The notes under the pieces are model-generated. The model did not search any database, had not been told where the DNA came from, and saw only the letters and a list, made by a program, of their open reading frames with translations. Shown here piece by piece: positions 37,742-46,546 of a stretch of 64,000 nt of DNA. The stretch comes from Pseudoxanthomonas suwonensis. Its GTDB lineage: Bacteria; Pseudomonadota; Gammaproteobacteria; Xanthomonadales; Xanthomonadaceae. Location: NCBI RefSeq assembly GCF_010093235.1, contig NZ_PDWP01000001.1:62001-126000 (forward strand), in the 5' to 3' direction. The stretch's first letter is position 1, and every line of letters starts with the position of its first letter. Position numbers and translations under genes: made by a program.

Positions 37742-39592
37742 ATGACAGCCGCGTCCCCCGCCCTGCCACCCAGTCCGCTCGACGAGGGCCGCAAGGTCCT
37801 GCTTGCACGGCTGGTCGACGGCCTGGATGCGCCCTCGCTGTGGTGGCTGTCCGGCTATACCGCCGGCCTGGCCCAGGTCCAGGCGGCGCCGCAGCTGGCG
37901 GTGCTGCCGGGTGGCGGCGCGGCCGCTGCACCGCAGGCCGGGCAGCGGCTCACCGTGCTCTATGGCAGCCAGACCGGCAATGCGCGCCGCGAAGCGGAGA
38001 AGCTGGCCCAGGCCGCCGAGGCCGCCGGCCTGGCCGTGCGCCTGGTCCGCACCGACAGCTACCCGACCCGCGAGCTGGCCAGCGAGCGCCTGCTCTATAT
38101 CGTCATCAGCACCCAGGGCGAGGGCGACCCGCCGGACGACGCGATCGGTTTCACCGAATTCCTTTCCGGCAAGCGCGCGCCGAAGCTGCCGGAGCTCCGG
38201 TACGCGGTGCTCGGGCTGGGCGACACCAGCTACGCCGACTTCTGCGGCATCGCCCGCAAGCTGGACGCACGCCTGGCCGAGCTGGGCGCCCAGCGGATCC
38301 ACGACCTGGGCCAGGCGGACCTGGATATCGACACCGTCGCGGCACCCTGGCGCGAGGCGGCGCTGGCCAAGGCCGGCGAGCTGCTGCGCGCGGCCGCGCC
38401 CGCGTCCACCCACCTGGCCACTGTGACCCCGCTGCGGCCGGCGACCAGCTGGTCGCATGAGCGACCGTTCCCGGCCGAAGTGCTCGCGAACCAGCAGATC
38501 ACCGGCCGCGAGTTCCACCGCACCGGCTTCCGCCGCTACGACGCGCCGGAAAAGGACGTCCGCCACATCGAACTGTCGCTGGAAGGCTCCGGCCTGGCCT
38601 ATGAACCCGGCGACGCGCTGGGCATCCGCCATCGCAATCCCGAGTCCCTGGTCGAGTCCGTCCTGGAAGCCACGCGGCTCGACGGTAACGCTGCCGTCAC
38701 CATCGATGGGGAAACTCTGCCCCTGCACGAGTGGCTTGCCACGCGACGCGAACTGACCCGGCTGTCGCGGCCGTTCCGGGCCGCGCCCGCCGAGCGCTCC
38801 GGCTCCGCGTCGCTGCGCCAGCTGCTCGACCCCCCCCAGCCTGCCGGCCTGGCGGCGCTGCTCGCGGACCACCAGCTGGTGGACATGCTGCGCCGCTGGC
38901 CGGCGGATTGGGACCAGCAGGCCCTGGTGGCCGCGCTGCGTCCGCAGGCCCAGCGCCTGTACTCGATCGCCTCCAGCCGCAAGCGCGTGGGCGAGGAGGC
39001 GCACCTGACCGTGGACGTGCTGCGCTACCAGGCGCACGGCCACACCCACCTCGGCGCCGCCTCGGCCTTCCTGGCCGCGCTGGAGGAAGGCGCGCAGGTG
39101 CCGGTCTACATCGAGCCCAACGAGCGCTTCCGGGTCCCGGCCGATCCAGGCCGCGACATCATCATGGTCGGCCCCGGCACCGGCGTCGCCCCGTTCCGCG
39201 GCTTCGTACAGGAGCGCGCCGAGACCGGCGCCAGCGGCCGCAACTGGCTGTTCTTCGGCACCCGGCACTTCAACACCGGATTCCTTTACCAGGTCGAGTG
39301 GCAGGAGGCCCTGCAACGCAAGGAGTTGCATCGCCTCGACCTGGCCTTCTCCCGTGACCAGCCACGCAAGGTCTACGTCCAGGACCGACTGCGCGAGCGT
39401 GGCGCCGAGGTCTACGACTGGCTGCAGGGCGGCGCGCACTTCTACGTCTGCGGCGCCATCGCCATGGGCAAGGACGTGCACGCGGCGCTGCTGGACGTGG
39501 TGGCCGCGCACAACGGCGGCGACCGCGAGGCGGCCGCCGAGTACCTCACCACGCTGCAGGCCGAAGGGCGCTACGCCCGCGACGTCTACTGA
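37742..39592 (+). CDS. cysJ: assimilatory sulfite reductase flavoprotein subunit
   Basis: NADPH-dependent flavoprotein of 616 residues that passes electrons to CysI. An FMN-binding flavodoxin domain (TVLYGSQTGNARREAE, STQGEGDPPDDA, VLGLGDTSYADFCG) is followed by an FAD/NADPH reductase domain with RLYSIASS, the AASAFLAALEEG region, VGPGTGVAPFRGF and the C-terminal YVCGAIAMGKDVHAALLD plus YARDVY. ATG 37742 opens the conserved region; the longer reading to 37673 overlaps the candidate control region and is not supported. First gene of cysJ-cysI-cysH. The 69 bases before cysI contain a heptad-repeat array. Confidence 0.96.
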   Translation: MTAASPALPPSPLDEGRKVLLARLVDGLDAPSLWWLSGYTAGLAQVQAAPQLAVLPGGGAAAAPQAGQRLTVLYGSQTGNARREAEKLAQAAEAAGLAVRLVRTDSYPTRELASERLLYIVISTQGEGDPPDDAIGFTEFLSGKRAPKLPELRYAVLGLGDTSYADFCGIARKLDARLAELGAQRIHDLGQADLDIDTVAAPWREAALAKAGELLRAAAPASTHLATVTPLRPATSWSHERPFPAEVLANQQITGREFHRTGFRRYDAPEKDVRHIELSLEGSGLAYEPGDALGIRHRNPESLVESVLEATRLDGNAAVTIDGETLPLHEWLATRRELTRLSRPFRAAPAERSGSASLRQLLDPPQPAGLAALLADHQLVDMLRRWPADWDQQALVAALRPQAQRLYSIASSRKRVGEEAHLTVDVLRYQAHGHTHLGAASAFLAALEEGAQVPVYIEPNERFRVPADPGRDIIMVGPGTGVAPFRGFVQERAETGASGRNWLFFGTRHFNTGFLYQVEWQEALQRKELHRLDLAFSRDQPRKVYVQDRLRERGAEVYDWLQGGAHFYVCGAIAMGKDVHAALLDVVAAHNGGDREAAAEYLTTLQAEGRYARDVY

Positions 39593-39622
39593 CCCGATCC
39601 GGTTCAACGGAAACACGTCTCC

Positions 39623-39657
39623 AATCCCGAATCCCGAATCCCGAATCCCGAATCCCG
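39623..39657. repeat. five-copy heptad tandem array at the cysI ribosome-binding site
   Basis: Five perfect copies of AATCCCG (complement CGGGATT), ending four bases before the cysI ATG at 39662. No Shine-Dalgarno-like sequence lies in the usual window, because the repeat occupies it. The unit matches the arms of the palindromes at 8905-9024 and (with G/T change) 36501-36577. Only one arm is present here, with no inverted partner nearby, so it looks like a half element or a slipped expansion. Confidence 0.85.
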
Positions 39658-39661
39658 ACCA

Positions 39662-41380
39662 ATGAGCCATCCCTCCGTCGAAGACATCAAGACCAACAGC
39701 CGCGGCCTGCGGGGCACGCTGCTGGAGGGACTGGCCGATCCGGTCACGGGCTCGCTGTCCTTCGAGGACCAGCGCCTGGTGAAGTTCCACGGCACCTACC
39801 AGCAGGACGACCGCGACATCCGCGACGAACGCCGCCGGCAGAAGCTGGAGCCGGCACACCAGTTCATGATCCGGATCCGCGCCCCGGGCGGAGTGTTCAC
39901 TCCGGAGCAGTGGCTCAAGATGGACGCCATCGCCACCCGCTTCGCCAACCACTCGCTGCGCATCACCACCCGCCAGACCTTCCAGTTCCACGGCGTGGTC
40001 AAGCGCGAGCTGAAGGCGACCATGCAGGCGATCAACGCCGCGGCGCTGGACACCATCTCCGCCTGCGGCGACGTCAACCGCAACGTGCTCGGCTGCAGCA
40101 ATCCGCTGCTGTCCGGACTGCACGCGCAGGTGCACGAGTGGGCGCAGAAGCTGTCGCTGGAGTTCCTGCCGAAGACCCGCGCCTACTACGAGATCTGGCT
40201 GGACCATGAGAAGCTGGCCGACAGCGGACAGGAGGAGGATCCGCTGTACGGCACCGCCTACCTGCCGCGCAAGTTCAAGATGGCCATCGCCGTGCCGCCG
40301 GTGAACGACGTGGACGTGTTCGCCAACGACTTTGGCCTGATCGCGATCGACGACGGCGCTGGCGGCCTGGCCGGCTTCAACATCGCCATCGGTGGCGGCA
40401 TGGGCGCCAGCCACGGCGATCCGAAGACCTATCCGCGCCTGGGCAACGTGATCGGTTTCGTCGCCCCGGAGCAGGCGATCGACATCGCCCGCGCCGCGGT
40501 GGTCGTGCAGCGCGACCTTGGCGACCGGGTCGAGCGCAAGCACGCGCGTTTCAAGTACACCATCGACGACAAGGGCCTGGACGCCATCGTCGCACGCATG
40601 GAGGAGCTGGCAGGTTTCCGCCTGCAGCCGGCGCGTCCGTTCCACTTCGAGCACAACGGCGACCGCTTCGGCTGGATCGAGGACGAGGACGGACGCTGGC
40701 ACCTGACCCTGTCGATCCCGTCCGGCCGCATCGCCGACCGCCCCGGCGCGCCGCACCTGACCGGCCTGCGCGAGATCGCCAACGTGCATCGCGGCCAGTT
40801 CCGCCTGACGTCCAACCAGAACCTTGTCATCGCCGACGTGCCGGCAGGCGAGCGCAAGCGCATCGACGCGCTGGTACGCGACCATGGCCTGGACCTGGAG
40901 AACCGCGCCCCGACCGCGCTGCAGCGCACCGCGATGGCCTGCGTCGCCCTGCCCACCTGCGCCCTGGCCATGGCCGAGGCCGAGCGCTACCTGCCCGATT
41001 TCGCCGGCAAGCTGCAACCCATCCTGGAGAAGCTGGGCCTGGCCGAGGCACCGATCCTGCTGCGCATCTCCGGCTGCCCCAACGGCTGCTCCCGTCCCTA
41101 CCTGGGCGAGATCGCCCTGGTCGGCAAGGCCCCGGGCCGCTACAACCTGATGCTCGGCGCCGACCACCGCGGCCAGCGCCTCAACACCCTCTACCGCGAG
41201 AACATCACCGAAGCGCAGATCCTCGAGGCGCTGGAGCCGCTGCTGGCGCAGTACGCGGCCGGACGCCAGCCGGACGAACGCTTCGGCGACTTCCTGCATC
41301 GCGCAGGCCTCATCGCCCTGCCGCCGTATCCCACCCATGTCCAGGTCGGGCCGGCCGAAGCCAAAGCCGTGCCCGCCTGA
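39662..41380 (+). CDS. cysI: assimilatory sulfite reductase hemoprotein subunit
   Basis: Reduces sulfite to sulfide by six electrons using a siroheme coupled to a [4Fe-4S] cluster; 572 residues. The cluster/siroheme ligand cysteines lie in [15 protein letters not shown] (C-x5-C) and [14 protein letters not shown] (C-x3-C). Family landmarks include [32 protein letters not shown], the [10 protein letters not shown] turn and the [15 protein letters not shown] loop. ATG 39662 begins [18 protein letters not shown]. The translation signal is unusual: a tandem heptad array fills the space where a ribosome-binding site should lie, so initiation may depend on coupling to cysJ or on an unstructured leader. 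Siroheme precursor would come from CobA (44416-45288). Confidence 0.96.
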   Translation: MSHPSVEDIKTNSRGLRGTLLEGLADPVTGSLSFEDQRLVKFHGTYQQDDRDIRDERRRQKLEPAHQFMIRIRAPGGVFTPEQWLKMDAIATRFANHSLRITTRQTFQFHGVVKRELKATMQAINAAALDTISACGDVNRNVLGCSNPLLSGLHAQVHEWAQKLSLEFLPKTRAYYEIWLDHEKLADSGQEEDPLYGTAYLPRKFKMAIAVPPVNDVDVFANDFGLIAIDDGAGGLAGFNIAIGGGMGASHGDPKTYPRLGNVIGFVAPEQAIDIARAAVVVQRDLGDRVERKHARFKYTIDDKGLDAIVARMEELAGFRLQPARPFHFEHNGDRFGWIEDEDGRWHLTLSIPSGRIADRPGAPHLTGLREIANVHRGQFRLTSNQNLVIADVPAGERKRIDALVRDHGLDLENRAPTALQRTAMACVALPTCALAMAEAERYLPDFAGKLQPILEKLGLAEAPILLRISGCPNGCSRPYLGEIALVGKAPGRYNLMLGADHRGQRLNTLYRENITEAQILEALEPLLAQYAAGRQPDERFGDFLHRAGLIALPPYPTHVQVGPAEAKAVPA

Positions 41381-41423
41381 CCTTTTGCCTGACCCCCGTC
41401 GTATCCGGACCGGAGCGTCCCCC

Positions 41424-42164
41424 ATGAGCATCACCGCCGCCACCTCGAACGAAGCCGCCAACAGCGACGCCCACCCAGCGCTGGACCTCGACGCGCTCAA
41501 TCCCCGGCTGGAGGCGATGGATGCCGAGGCGCGCGTGGCCTGGGCGCTGGAACACGGTCCGGCCACCCACGTGCTGTCCTCCAGCTTCGGCGCACAGGCG
41601 GCCGTCGCGCTGCATATGCTGACCGTGCAGAAGCCGGACATCCCGGTGATCCTGGTCGACACCGGCTACCTGTTCCCCGAGACCTACCGCTTCGCCGACG
41701 AGCTGAGCGAGCGCCTGAAGCTCAACCTCAAGGTCTACCGCCCGCTGGTCAGCCGCGCATGGATGGAAGCGCGTCACGGGCGCCTGTGGGAGCAGGGCGT
41801 GGAGGGCCTGGACAACTACAACCAGCTGCGCAAGGTCGAGCCGATGCGGCGCGCACTGGAGGAACTGGGTGCCGGCACCTGGTTCACCGGCCTGCGCCGC
41901 AGCCAGTCGTCCACCCGCGCGAACACCCCGATCCTGCAGTGGCGCGGCAACCGCCTGAAGGTCAGCCCGATCGCCGACTGGAACGACCGCGACGTGTGGC
42001 AGTACCTGAAGAAGCACGACCTTCCCTACCACCCGCTGTGGCACGAGGGCTACGTCTCCATCGGCGACTTCCACACCACCAAGCGCTGGGAGCCGGGCAT
42101 GAAGGACGAGGACACCCGCTTCTTCGGCCTCAAGCGCGAGTGCGGGATCCACGAGGACATCTGA
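41424..42164 (+). CDS. cysH: phosphoadenosine phosphosulfate reductase
   Basis: Thioredoxin-dependent enzyme of 246 residues that reduces PAPS to sulfite and PAP. It shows [34 protein letters not shown], the [12 protein letters not shown] block and [17 protein letters not shown]. The C-terminal KRECGIHED holds the catalytic cysteine. The extra cysteine pairs that mark [4Fe-4S] APS reductases are absent, so PAPS is the substrate, in agreement with the CysC domain in this locus. ATG 41424 gives the family-length protein. Last gene of cysJIH; the DUF6165 gene converges on it 19 bases downstream. Confidence 0.96.
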   Translation: MSITAATSNEAANSDAHPALDLDALNPRLEAMDAEARVAWALEHGPATHVLSSSFGAQAAVALHMLTVQKPDIPVILVDTGYLFPETYRFADELSERLKLNLKVYRPLVSRAWMEARHGRLWEQGVEGLDNYNQLRKVEPMRRALEELGAGTWFTGLRRSQSSTRANTPILQWRGNRLKVSPIADWNDRDVWQYLKKHDLPYHPLWHEGYVSIGDFHTTKRWEPGMKDEDTRFFGLKRECGIHEDI

Positions 42165-42183
42165 GGGATACCCCCCCTGGAAA

Positions 42184-42567
42184 TCAGCGGTACTGCTTTT
42201 CCTCGATGAACTGCGAGCCGGCCAGGCGGTTGATGTCGTTCTTGTAGCCGACCCGCTCGCCGTTGCGCGTGGCCACGGCGCGTGCCAGCTCGATGAACTC
42301 CGCGCCGAAGTCCTGCGCGGCCTCCTTGGCGCGCAGCGCGTCCTGCACGTCCCACATGCGCTCGTTGACGTCGCGCAGCTTCAGCTTCAGCGCGTCCAGC
42401 TCCGGCGAGCCGGCGCCTGTCCTCTCCCATAGCGGCAGCAGGCCCTCCAGCTCGCGCACGACGTTGGCGCGCTTGTCCGGATCGGCGATGCGCTCGGCCT
42501 TGATCTCCAGGATCGTGATCTTGTCGACGAGCTCCCCGACCGAGACGGGGACCATGATGGTGTTCAT
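42184..42567 (-). CDS. DUF6165-family small protein
   Basis: A 127-residue soluble protein. Its N-terminus IMVPVSVGELVDKITILEIK and centre KLKLRDVNERMWDVQDALR, with a C-terminal GYKNDINRLAGSQFIEEKQY, fit the DUF6165 family as I remember it. It is mostly helical and charged, without signal peptide. In other genomes this family often occurs near polysaccharide or glycosyltransferase genes, a link not seen here. ATG 42567 is set by the conserved N-terminus. It lies convergent to cysH and divergent from the next gene, a likely accessory insertion in the sulfur cluster. Confidence 0.8.
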   Translation of the reverse strand: MNTIMVPVSVGELVDKITILEIKAERIADPDKRANVVRELEGLLPLWERTGAGSPELDALKLKLRDVNERMWDVQDALRAKEAAQDFGAEFIELARAVATRNGERVGYKNDINRLAGSQFIEEKQYR

Positions 42568-42730
42568 GCGGCTTCTGCTGGCGGCTGGGGCGCCCAGTTT
42601 ACCGGAGGGTCGCAACGGGCCGTGCGCGGCCGCGCCGAAAAACCTGCGCACGCCGCACCCGGGCGCGAACACGGCGTCCACCGTCGCCGGCGCAGACTGC
42701 CGACGACCTGGATACCCCCGCGGAGGCGAC

Positions 42731-42952
42731 ATGGCATCCGAGCACGGCGGAAGAGGCATTTCCCTCGCCACCGGCATCGCCCTGGGCATCGCCATTGGCG
42801 CGGCCATCGGCGTGGCGATGGACAACGTGGCACTTGGCATCGGGCCGGGTATCGCCATCGGCATCGCCCTGTCGCTGGCGACATCCAGCAAGCGCACGAA
42901 GCGGGGGGACGATGCGGGAACGGGCGGGAACCGCAACGACGGTGGATCCTGA
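42731..42952 (+). CDS. small glycine-zipper membrane protein
   Basis: A 73-residue protein dominated by glycine- and alanine-spaced hydrophobic helices (GIALGIAIGAAIGVAM and ALGIGPGIAIGIALSLA), in effect two glycine-zipper-like transmembrane segments, with a short charged tail (KRTKRGDD). Such small proteins often oligomerise in membranes; its function is unknown. The start ATG 42731 follows a GGAGGC-like site. It overlaps the next gene by one base (TGATG), so the two are translationally coupled. Confidence 0.65.
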   Translation: MASEHGGRGISLATGIALGIAIGAAIGVAMDNVALGIGPGIAIGIALSLATSSKRTKRGDDAGTGGNRNDGGS

Positions 42953-43311
42953 TGGCCAGCCTGCCCCCGCATCCGCTGTGGCGCATGGAGCAGCAGTTCT
43001 GGCTGGGCGACGCCGCGTTCCATGCGCAGCACCTGGCACCCGGTGCACTGATGGTGCTGCCGCCGCCAGTCGGCGTGCTCGATCGCGCGGGCACCCTCGC
43101 CTCGATCCGCGGAGCCCCGCGGTGGGACACGGTCCGCTTCGACGACCAGGTGTCTGCCGACGACGGCACGGGGGTGGTGGTACTGGCCTACCGTGCCCAC
43201 GCCTCGCGTGGCGCCCCCGGTGGAGCGTACGCCGCGCTGTGCAGTTCCACCTACGTGCGCCACCGGGACCAGTGGCTGCTGGCCCTGCATCACCAGACGC
43301 CATTGGCCTGA
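42952..43311 (+). CDS. DUF4440/SnoaL-like domain protein
   Basis: A 119-residue soluble protein of the NTF2/DUF4440 type, judged from WRMEQQFWLGDAAFHAQHLA at the N-terminus, VVVLAYRAHASR in the central sheet and a C-terminal RDQWLLALHHQTPL. Family members are small cone-shaped enzymes or binding proteins with varied functions, so no substrate is assigned. ATG 42952 overlaps the stop of the glycine-zipper gene. It converges on cysB (10-base gap). Confidence 0.7.
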   Translation: MASLPPHPLWRMEQQFWLGDAAFHAQHLAPGALMVLPPPVGVLDRAGTLASIRGAPRWDTVRFDDQVSADDGTGVVVLAYRAHASRGAPGGAYAALCSSTYVRHRDQWLLALHHQTPLA

Positions 43312-43320
43312 GGGCGTGGT

Positions 43321-44304
43321 TCAGCTGGTGATCGTCTGGGTCAGCTGTTCCCAGCCCGGCGGTATCGGCCAGTCCGGCTCCTGGTTGCCGTCCAGCACCC
43401 GGCGCAGGTCACGCTTGTCGATCTGCGGCGCCAGCACGTGGACCAGTTCCAGCGCGTAGTCGCGCAGCACCCGCTCGCGTGGCAGCACTGCCCAGGCGAT
43501 GCATTCGCTGACCTCTGGCGGCGCCGGCCAGCCACGCAGGTCGGTATCGCTGCTGCTCACCGCCATTTCCGCCAGCACGCCCACGCCCAGCCCGGCGCGC
43601 ACGTAGGTCTTGATCAGGTCCGCATCCAGCGCGGTGAGCGCCAGGTTCGGCTCCAGCCCCACCGAATGGAACGCACGCTGCAGCGAGGATTCCGGGCGCA
43701 CCGAGGATTCGTAGCTGATCAGCGGGTACTGCGCGAGTTCGTGGATGTCGGGAGCGCGTCCGGCGCGGTCGAGCGGATGGCCGCGCGGCACCAGCGCCAG
43801 CCGGCGCCAGCGGTACAGCGGCACCGCCACCCCGCCCTGCGGCTCGCTGCCGGCGGTGCTGACCACGGCCATGTCGGCATCCCCCTGCGACAGCAGGTCC
43901 AGGGCCACGCCCTCGGCGGACTGCTGCAGGTGCACGCTCACCTGGGGGAAATCGCGCTTGATCCGCGCGATCGCCGGCGGCAGCACGAAGCGGGACTGGG
44001 TGTGCGTGGTGATGATGGTCAGCTGGCCCTGGTTGTCGCGGCGCTGGTTGGCGGCGTAGGCGCGGATGTTGGCGGTCTCGGCCAGGATCACGCGCGCGCG
44101 TTCCAGCACCTCGGCCCCGGCCGGGGTGATCGCCTCCAGGCTGCGGCCCTTGCGCACGAACAGCAGGAAGCCCAGCTCGTCCTCGAGCTGTTTGAGCTGC
44201 TTGGACAGGCCCGGCTGGGTGGCGTGCACACGCGCCGCGGCCAGGGTGATGTTGAGCCCTGCGTCGGCAATGGCGACCAGATAACGCAGCTGGGTGAGCG
44301 TCAT
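43321..44304 (-). CDS. cysB: LysR-type regulator CysB
   Basis: Transcription factor of 327 residues that senses N-acetylserine/O-acetylserine and sulfide to activate sulfate assimilation. The N-terminal winged helix-turn-helix (TLTQLRYLVAIADAGLNITL and ATQPGLSKQLKQLEDELG) is followed by the effector-binding domain with IITTHTQSRFVLPPAI and the C-terminal LGVGVLAEMAVSSSDTDLRGW, matching CysB/Cbl rather than generic LysR proteins. ATG 44304 opens the HTH. It diverges from cobA and lies in the cluster it would regulate; its probable targets are the cysD/cysJ and cysB/cobA intergenic regions. Confidence 0.9.
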   Translation of the reverse strand: MTLTQLRYLVAIADAGLNITLAAARVHATQPGLSKQLKQLEDELGFLLFVRKGRSLEAITPAGAEVLERARVILAETANIRAYAANQRRDNQGQLTIITTHTQSRFVLPPAIARIKRDFPQVSVHLQQSAEGVALDLLSQGDADMAVVSTAGSEPQGGVAVPLYRWRRLALVPRGHPLDRAGRAPDIHELAQYPLISYESSVRPESSLQRAFHSVGLEPNLALTALDADLIKTYVRAGLGVGVLAEMAVSSSDTDLRGWPAPPEVSECIAWAVLPRERVLRDYALELVHVLAPQIDKRDLRRVLDGNQEPDWPIPPGWEQLTQTITS

Positions 44305-44365
44305 GCGCGGTACCGTCAACGGCTTGGCGGGGTGCAGCGGACTGTAGGGCAATCCACGCTCCAGT

Positions 44366-44418
44366 CTTATAACCCGAACGCATGAGCTTTGCCCGGCAAG
44401 TTATTTCCGCCCGTTATG
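44366..44418. promoter_or_regulatory. cysB-cobA intergenic TTAT-rich region, candidate CysB site
   Basis: Within GC-rich surroundings this 53-base segment contains CTTATAAC (44366-44373), GTTATTT (44400-44406) and GTTATGA (44413-44419). GTTATT and TTATG spellings also occur at 37631-37658 between cysD and cysJ. LysR-type regulators bind clustered imperfect palindromes near their own divergent promoter, so this is a candidate autoregulatory site. It is not proven, and the last element runs into the cobA start used here. Confidence 0.4.
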
Positions 44419-45288
44419 AGGGCGTCGTACGGTCGGCTTCCCTTCCTGCGACTGCCTGCCGTGAGCCTCCCGCCCGCCGCCGCCCCGTCCCCTGGTTCCC
44501 TGGTCCTGCAGCCGGGCAGCGTGACCCTGGTCGGCGCCGGCCCCGGGGATCCGGGCCTGCTGACCCTGCACGCCCTGCGCGCGCTGGAGGCGGCCGAGGC
44601 CGTGCTGCACGACCGCCTGGTCGGCCCCGGTGTGCTGGCGCTGGCCAATCCGCGGGCGCAGCGGGTCGAGGTCGGCAAGTCGGCTGGCAACCACAGCATG
44701 CCGCAGGAGGAGATCCATGCGCTGATGCTGCACCATGCCCGCGCCGGGCTGCGGGTGGTGCGGCTGAAGGGCGGCGATCCCTTCGTGTTCGGCCGCGGCG
44801 GCGAGGAGCTGGAATTCCTGCGCGCGCACGGCATCCCCTACCAGGTGGTGCCCGGCGTCACCGCCGCGCTGGCTTGCGCCGCCTATGCCGGCATCCCGCT
44901 GACCCACCGCGACCACGCCCAGTCGCTGCGCCTGGCCACCGCGCACTGCCGCGACTCGGTCGAGGCGCCGGACTGGGAATCGCTGGCCCAGGAGCGGCAG
45001 ACCCTGGCCCTGTACATGGGCGTGGCCGCGCTGGAACAGCTGCAGCAGCGCATGCTCGAGGCCGGGCGCGACCCGGCCACCCCCTTCGCCCTGGTGGAAA
45101 ACGGCTCGCGCCCGGAGCAGCGGGTCGTCACCGGCACCCTTCGCGACCTGGCGCTAACCGCCCGGGCGCATGCTGTGGCCTCGCCGGCCCTGCTGATCCT
45201 GGGCGAAGTGGCCGCGCTGGCCGGCCAGCTGCACTGGTTCGGCGCCGCGCCGCTGGGCCTGCCGGCGGCACTGGCACGCGCGGCCTGA
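44416..45288 (+). CDS. cobA: uroporphyrinogen-III C-methyltransferase
   Basis: SAM-dependent enzyme that makes precorrin-2 from uroporphyrinogen III, the first step to siroheme for CysI. About 290 residues. The family motifs are [54 protein letters not shown] and VLGEVAAL-like ([10 protein letters not shown]) near the C-terminus. It is the stand-alone SUMT form and lacks the ferrochelatase/dehydrogenase domain of CysG, so that step must be encoded elsewhere. The start is uncertain: ATG 44416 overlaps AT-rich regulatory sequence, TTG 44389 is upstream, and GTG 44461 would still leave an intact methyltransferase domain. Confidence 0.9.
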   Translation: MRASYGRLPFLRLPAVSLPPAAAPSPGSLVLQPGSVTLVGAGPGDPGLLTLHALRALEAAEAVLHDRLVGPGVLALANPRAQRVEVGKSAGNHSMPQEEIHALMLHHARAGLRVVRLKGGDPFVFGRGGEELEFLRAHGIPYQVVPGVTAALACAAYAGIPLTHRDHAQSLRLATAHCRDSVEAPDWESLAQERQTLALYMGVAALEQLQQRMLEAGRDPATPFALVENGSRPEQRVVTGTLRDLALTARAHAVASPALLILGEVAALAGQLHWFGAAPLGLPAALARAA

Positions 45289-45348
45289 CCCCCACAGCTG
45301 GCACGACACGACCCGCACGACTCCCACGACTAACGGAACGGAACCTCC

Positions 45349-46308
45349 ATGGCCATCTACGACAGCATCCTGGACACCATCGGCCGCACTCCGGTCGTCC
45401 GCCTCAACCGCATTGCCCCGGAGGGCATCGAGCTTTACGCCAAGGTCGAGGCCTTCAACCCGGCCGGCTCGGTCAAGGACCGCCTGGCCCTGGCCATCGT
45501 GCTCGATGCCGAGGCCAAGGGCCTGCTCAAGCCGGGCGACACCATCGTCGAGGCGACCTCCGGCAATACCGGCGTGGCGCTGGCGGCGGTGGCCGCGGCG
45601 CGCGGCTACAAGTTCGTGGCGACCATGGTCGAGACCTTCTCGATCGAGCGCCGCAAGCTGATCCGCGCCTATGGCGGCAAGGTGATCCTGACCCCGGCCG
45701 CCGAGCGCGGCACCGGCATGGTGCGCAAGGCCGAGGAGCTGGCGAAGAAGCACGGCTGGTTCCTGGCCCGCCAGTTCGAGAACCCGGCCAACCCGGCCTA
45801 CCACCGCCAGACCACCGCCGCCGAGATCCTGCGCGACTTCGCCGGCCGCCGCCTCGACCACTTCGTCAGCGGCTGGGGCACCGGCGGCACCCTGACCGGC
45901 GTGGGCGAGGTGCTGCGCGTGGCCCGCCCGGAGGTGAAGATCACCGCCGCCGAGCCGGCCAATGCCTCGCTGCTGGCCGGCAACGAGTGGAAGCCGCACA
46001 AGGTCCAGGGCTGGACCCCGGACTTCGTCCCGGCCGTGCTCAACCGCGAAGTCGCCGACCGCATCCTCGGCGTCAGCGACGAGGACGCGATTGCCACCGC
46101 GCGCCGCCTCGCCGCCGAGGAAGGCATCTTCGTCGGCATCTCCTCCGGCGCGACGGTTGCCGCCGCGCTGCAGGTCGCCGCCGAGGCACCGGCCGGTTCG
46201 GTGCTGCTGGCCATGCTGCCAGACACCGGCGAGCGCTACTTCTCCACCCCGCTGTTCGAGGGCGTCAACGAGGGTTCGGACGACGAGTGGCTGGCCTCGC
46301 TGGGCTGA
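45349..46308 (+). CDS. cysK: cysteine synthase (O-acetylserine sulfhydrylase)
   Basis: PLP enzyme of 319 residues that joins sulfide to O-acetylserine to make cysteine. The PLP lysine is in NPAGSVKDRLALAI, the substrate loop is TSGNTGVALAAVAAARGYK, the phosphate-binding glycines are in SGWGTGGTLTGVGEVL, and the C-terminus has GISSGATVAAAL. ATG 45349 gives the canonical start. It follows cobA on the same strand with a 60-base gap and is terminated by the hairpin at 46337-46366, so cobA-cysK may be one transcript. Confidence 0.97.
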   Translation: MAIYDSILDTIGRTPVVRLNRIAPEGIELYAKVEAFNPAGSVKDRLALAIVLDAEAKGLLKPGDTIVEATSGNTGVALAAVAAARGYKFVATMVETFSIERRKLIRAYGGKVILTPAAERGTGMVRKAEELAKKHGWFLARQFENPANPAYHRQTTAAEILRDFAGRRLDHFVSGWGTGGTLTGVGEVLRVARPEVKITAAEPANASLLAGNEWKPHKVQGWTPDFVPAVLNREVADRILGVSDEDAIATARRLAAEEGIFVGISSGATVAAALQVAAEAPAGSVLLAMLPDTGERYFSTPLFEGVNEGSDDEWLASLG

Positions 46309-46336
46309 TTGCCGGCAGGCCCACGTGGGATATGGG

Positions 46337-46366
46337 ACGGGCGATGCGCAGGCATCGCCCGTTTTT
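46337..46366 (+). terminator. intrinsic terminator of cysK
   Basis: Hairpin with an 11-bp stem: ACGGGCGATGC (46337-46347), loop GCAG, GCATCGCCCGT (46352-46362), running into TTTTT at 46362-46366. A strong rho-independent terminator 28 bases after the cysK stop. Confidence 0.93.
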
Positions 46367-46496
46367 CCTGGCCGGTCGGGGCCAGCACCGGCATCGATAC
46401 GGAGCGGCCGGCCAGGTTTTCGTTCGAGCGAAAGCAAAGCCACGCATGGCAGCGCGCGAAGGACGTGTCCGACCACCGCCCTGGAACGCATGACCG

Positions 46497-46521
46497 GAAG
46501 GGCGGCCACTGGCCGCCCTTC
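46497..46521. terminator. 11-bp hairpin at the 3' end of the CoA-transferase gene
   Basis: Perfect inverted repeat 46497-46507 / 46511-46521 with a 3-base loop, 25 bases beyond the stop of the minus-strand gene. No T-tract on either side, so it may be a processing or stability hairpin rather than a terminator. Confidence 0.5.
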
Positions 46522-46546
46522 TTCAATCCCCTCGCCGCGAGGGCAC

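Noticed and set aside
39623-39657. Possible CRISPR array
   Set aside because: The repeats are 7 bases with no spacers, and no cas genes are present.
37700-41662. 1320-codon minus-strand open frame opposite cysJ and cysI
   Set aside because: Antisense to two unmistakable sulfite reductase subunits; composition is typical of shadow frames.
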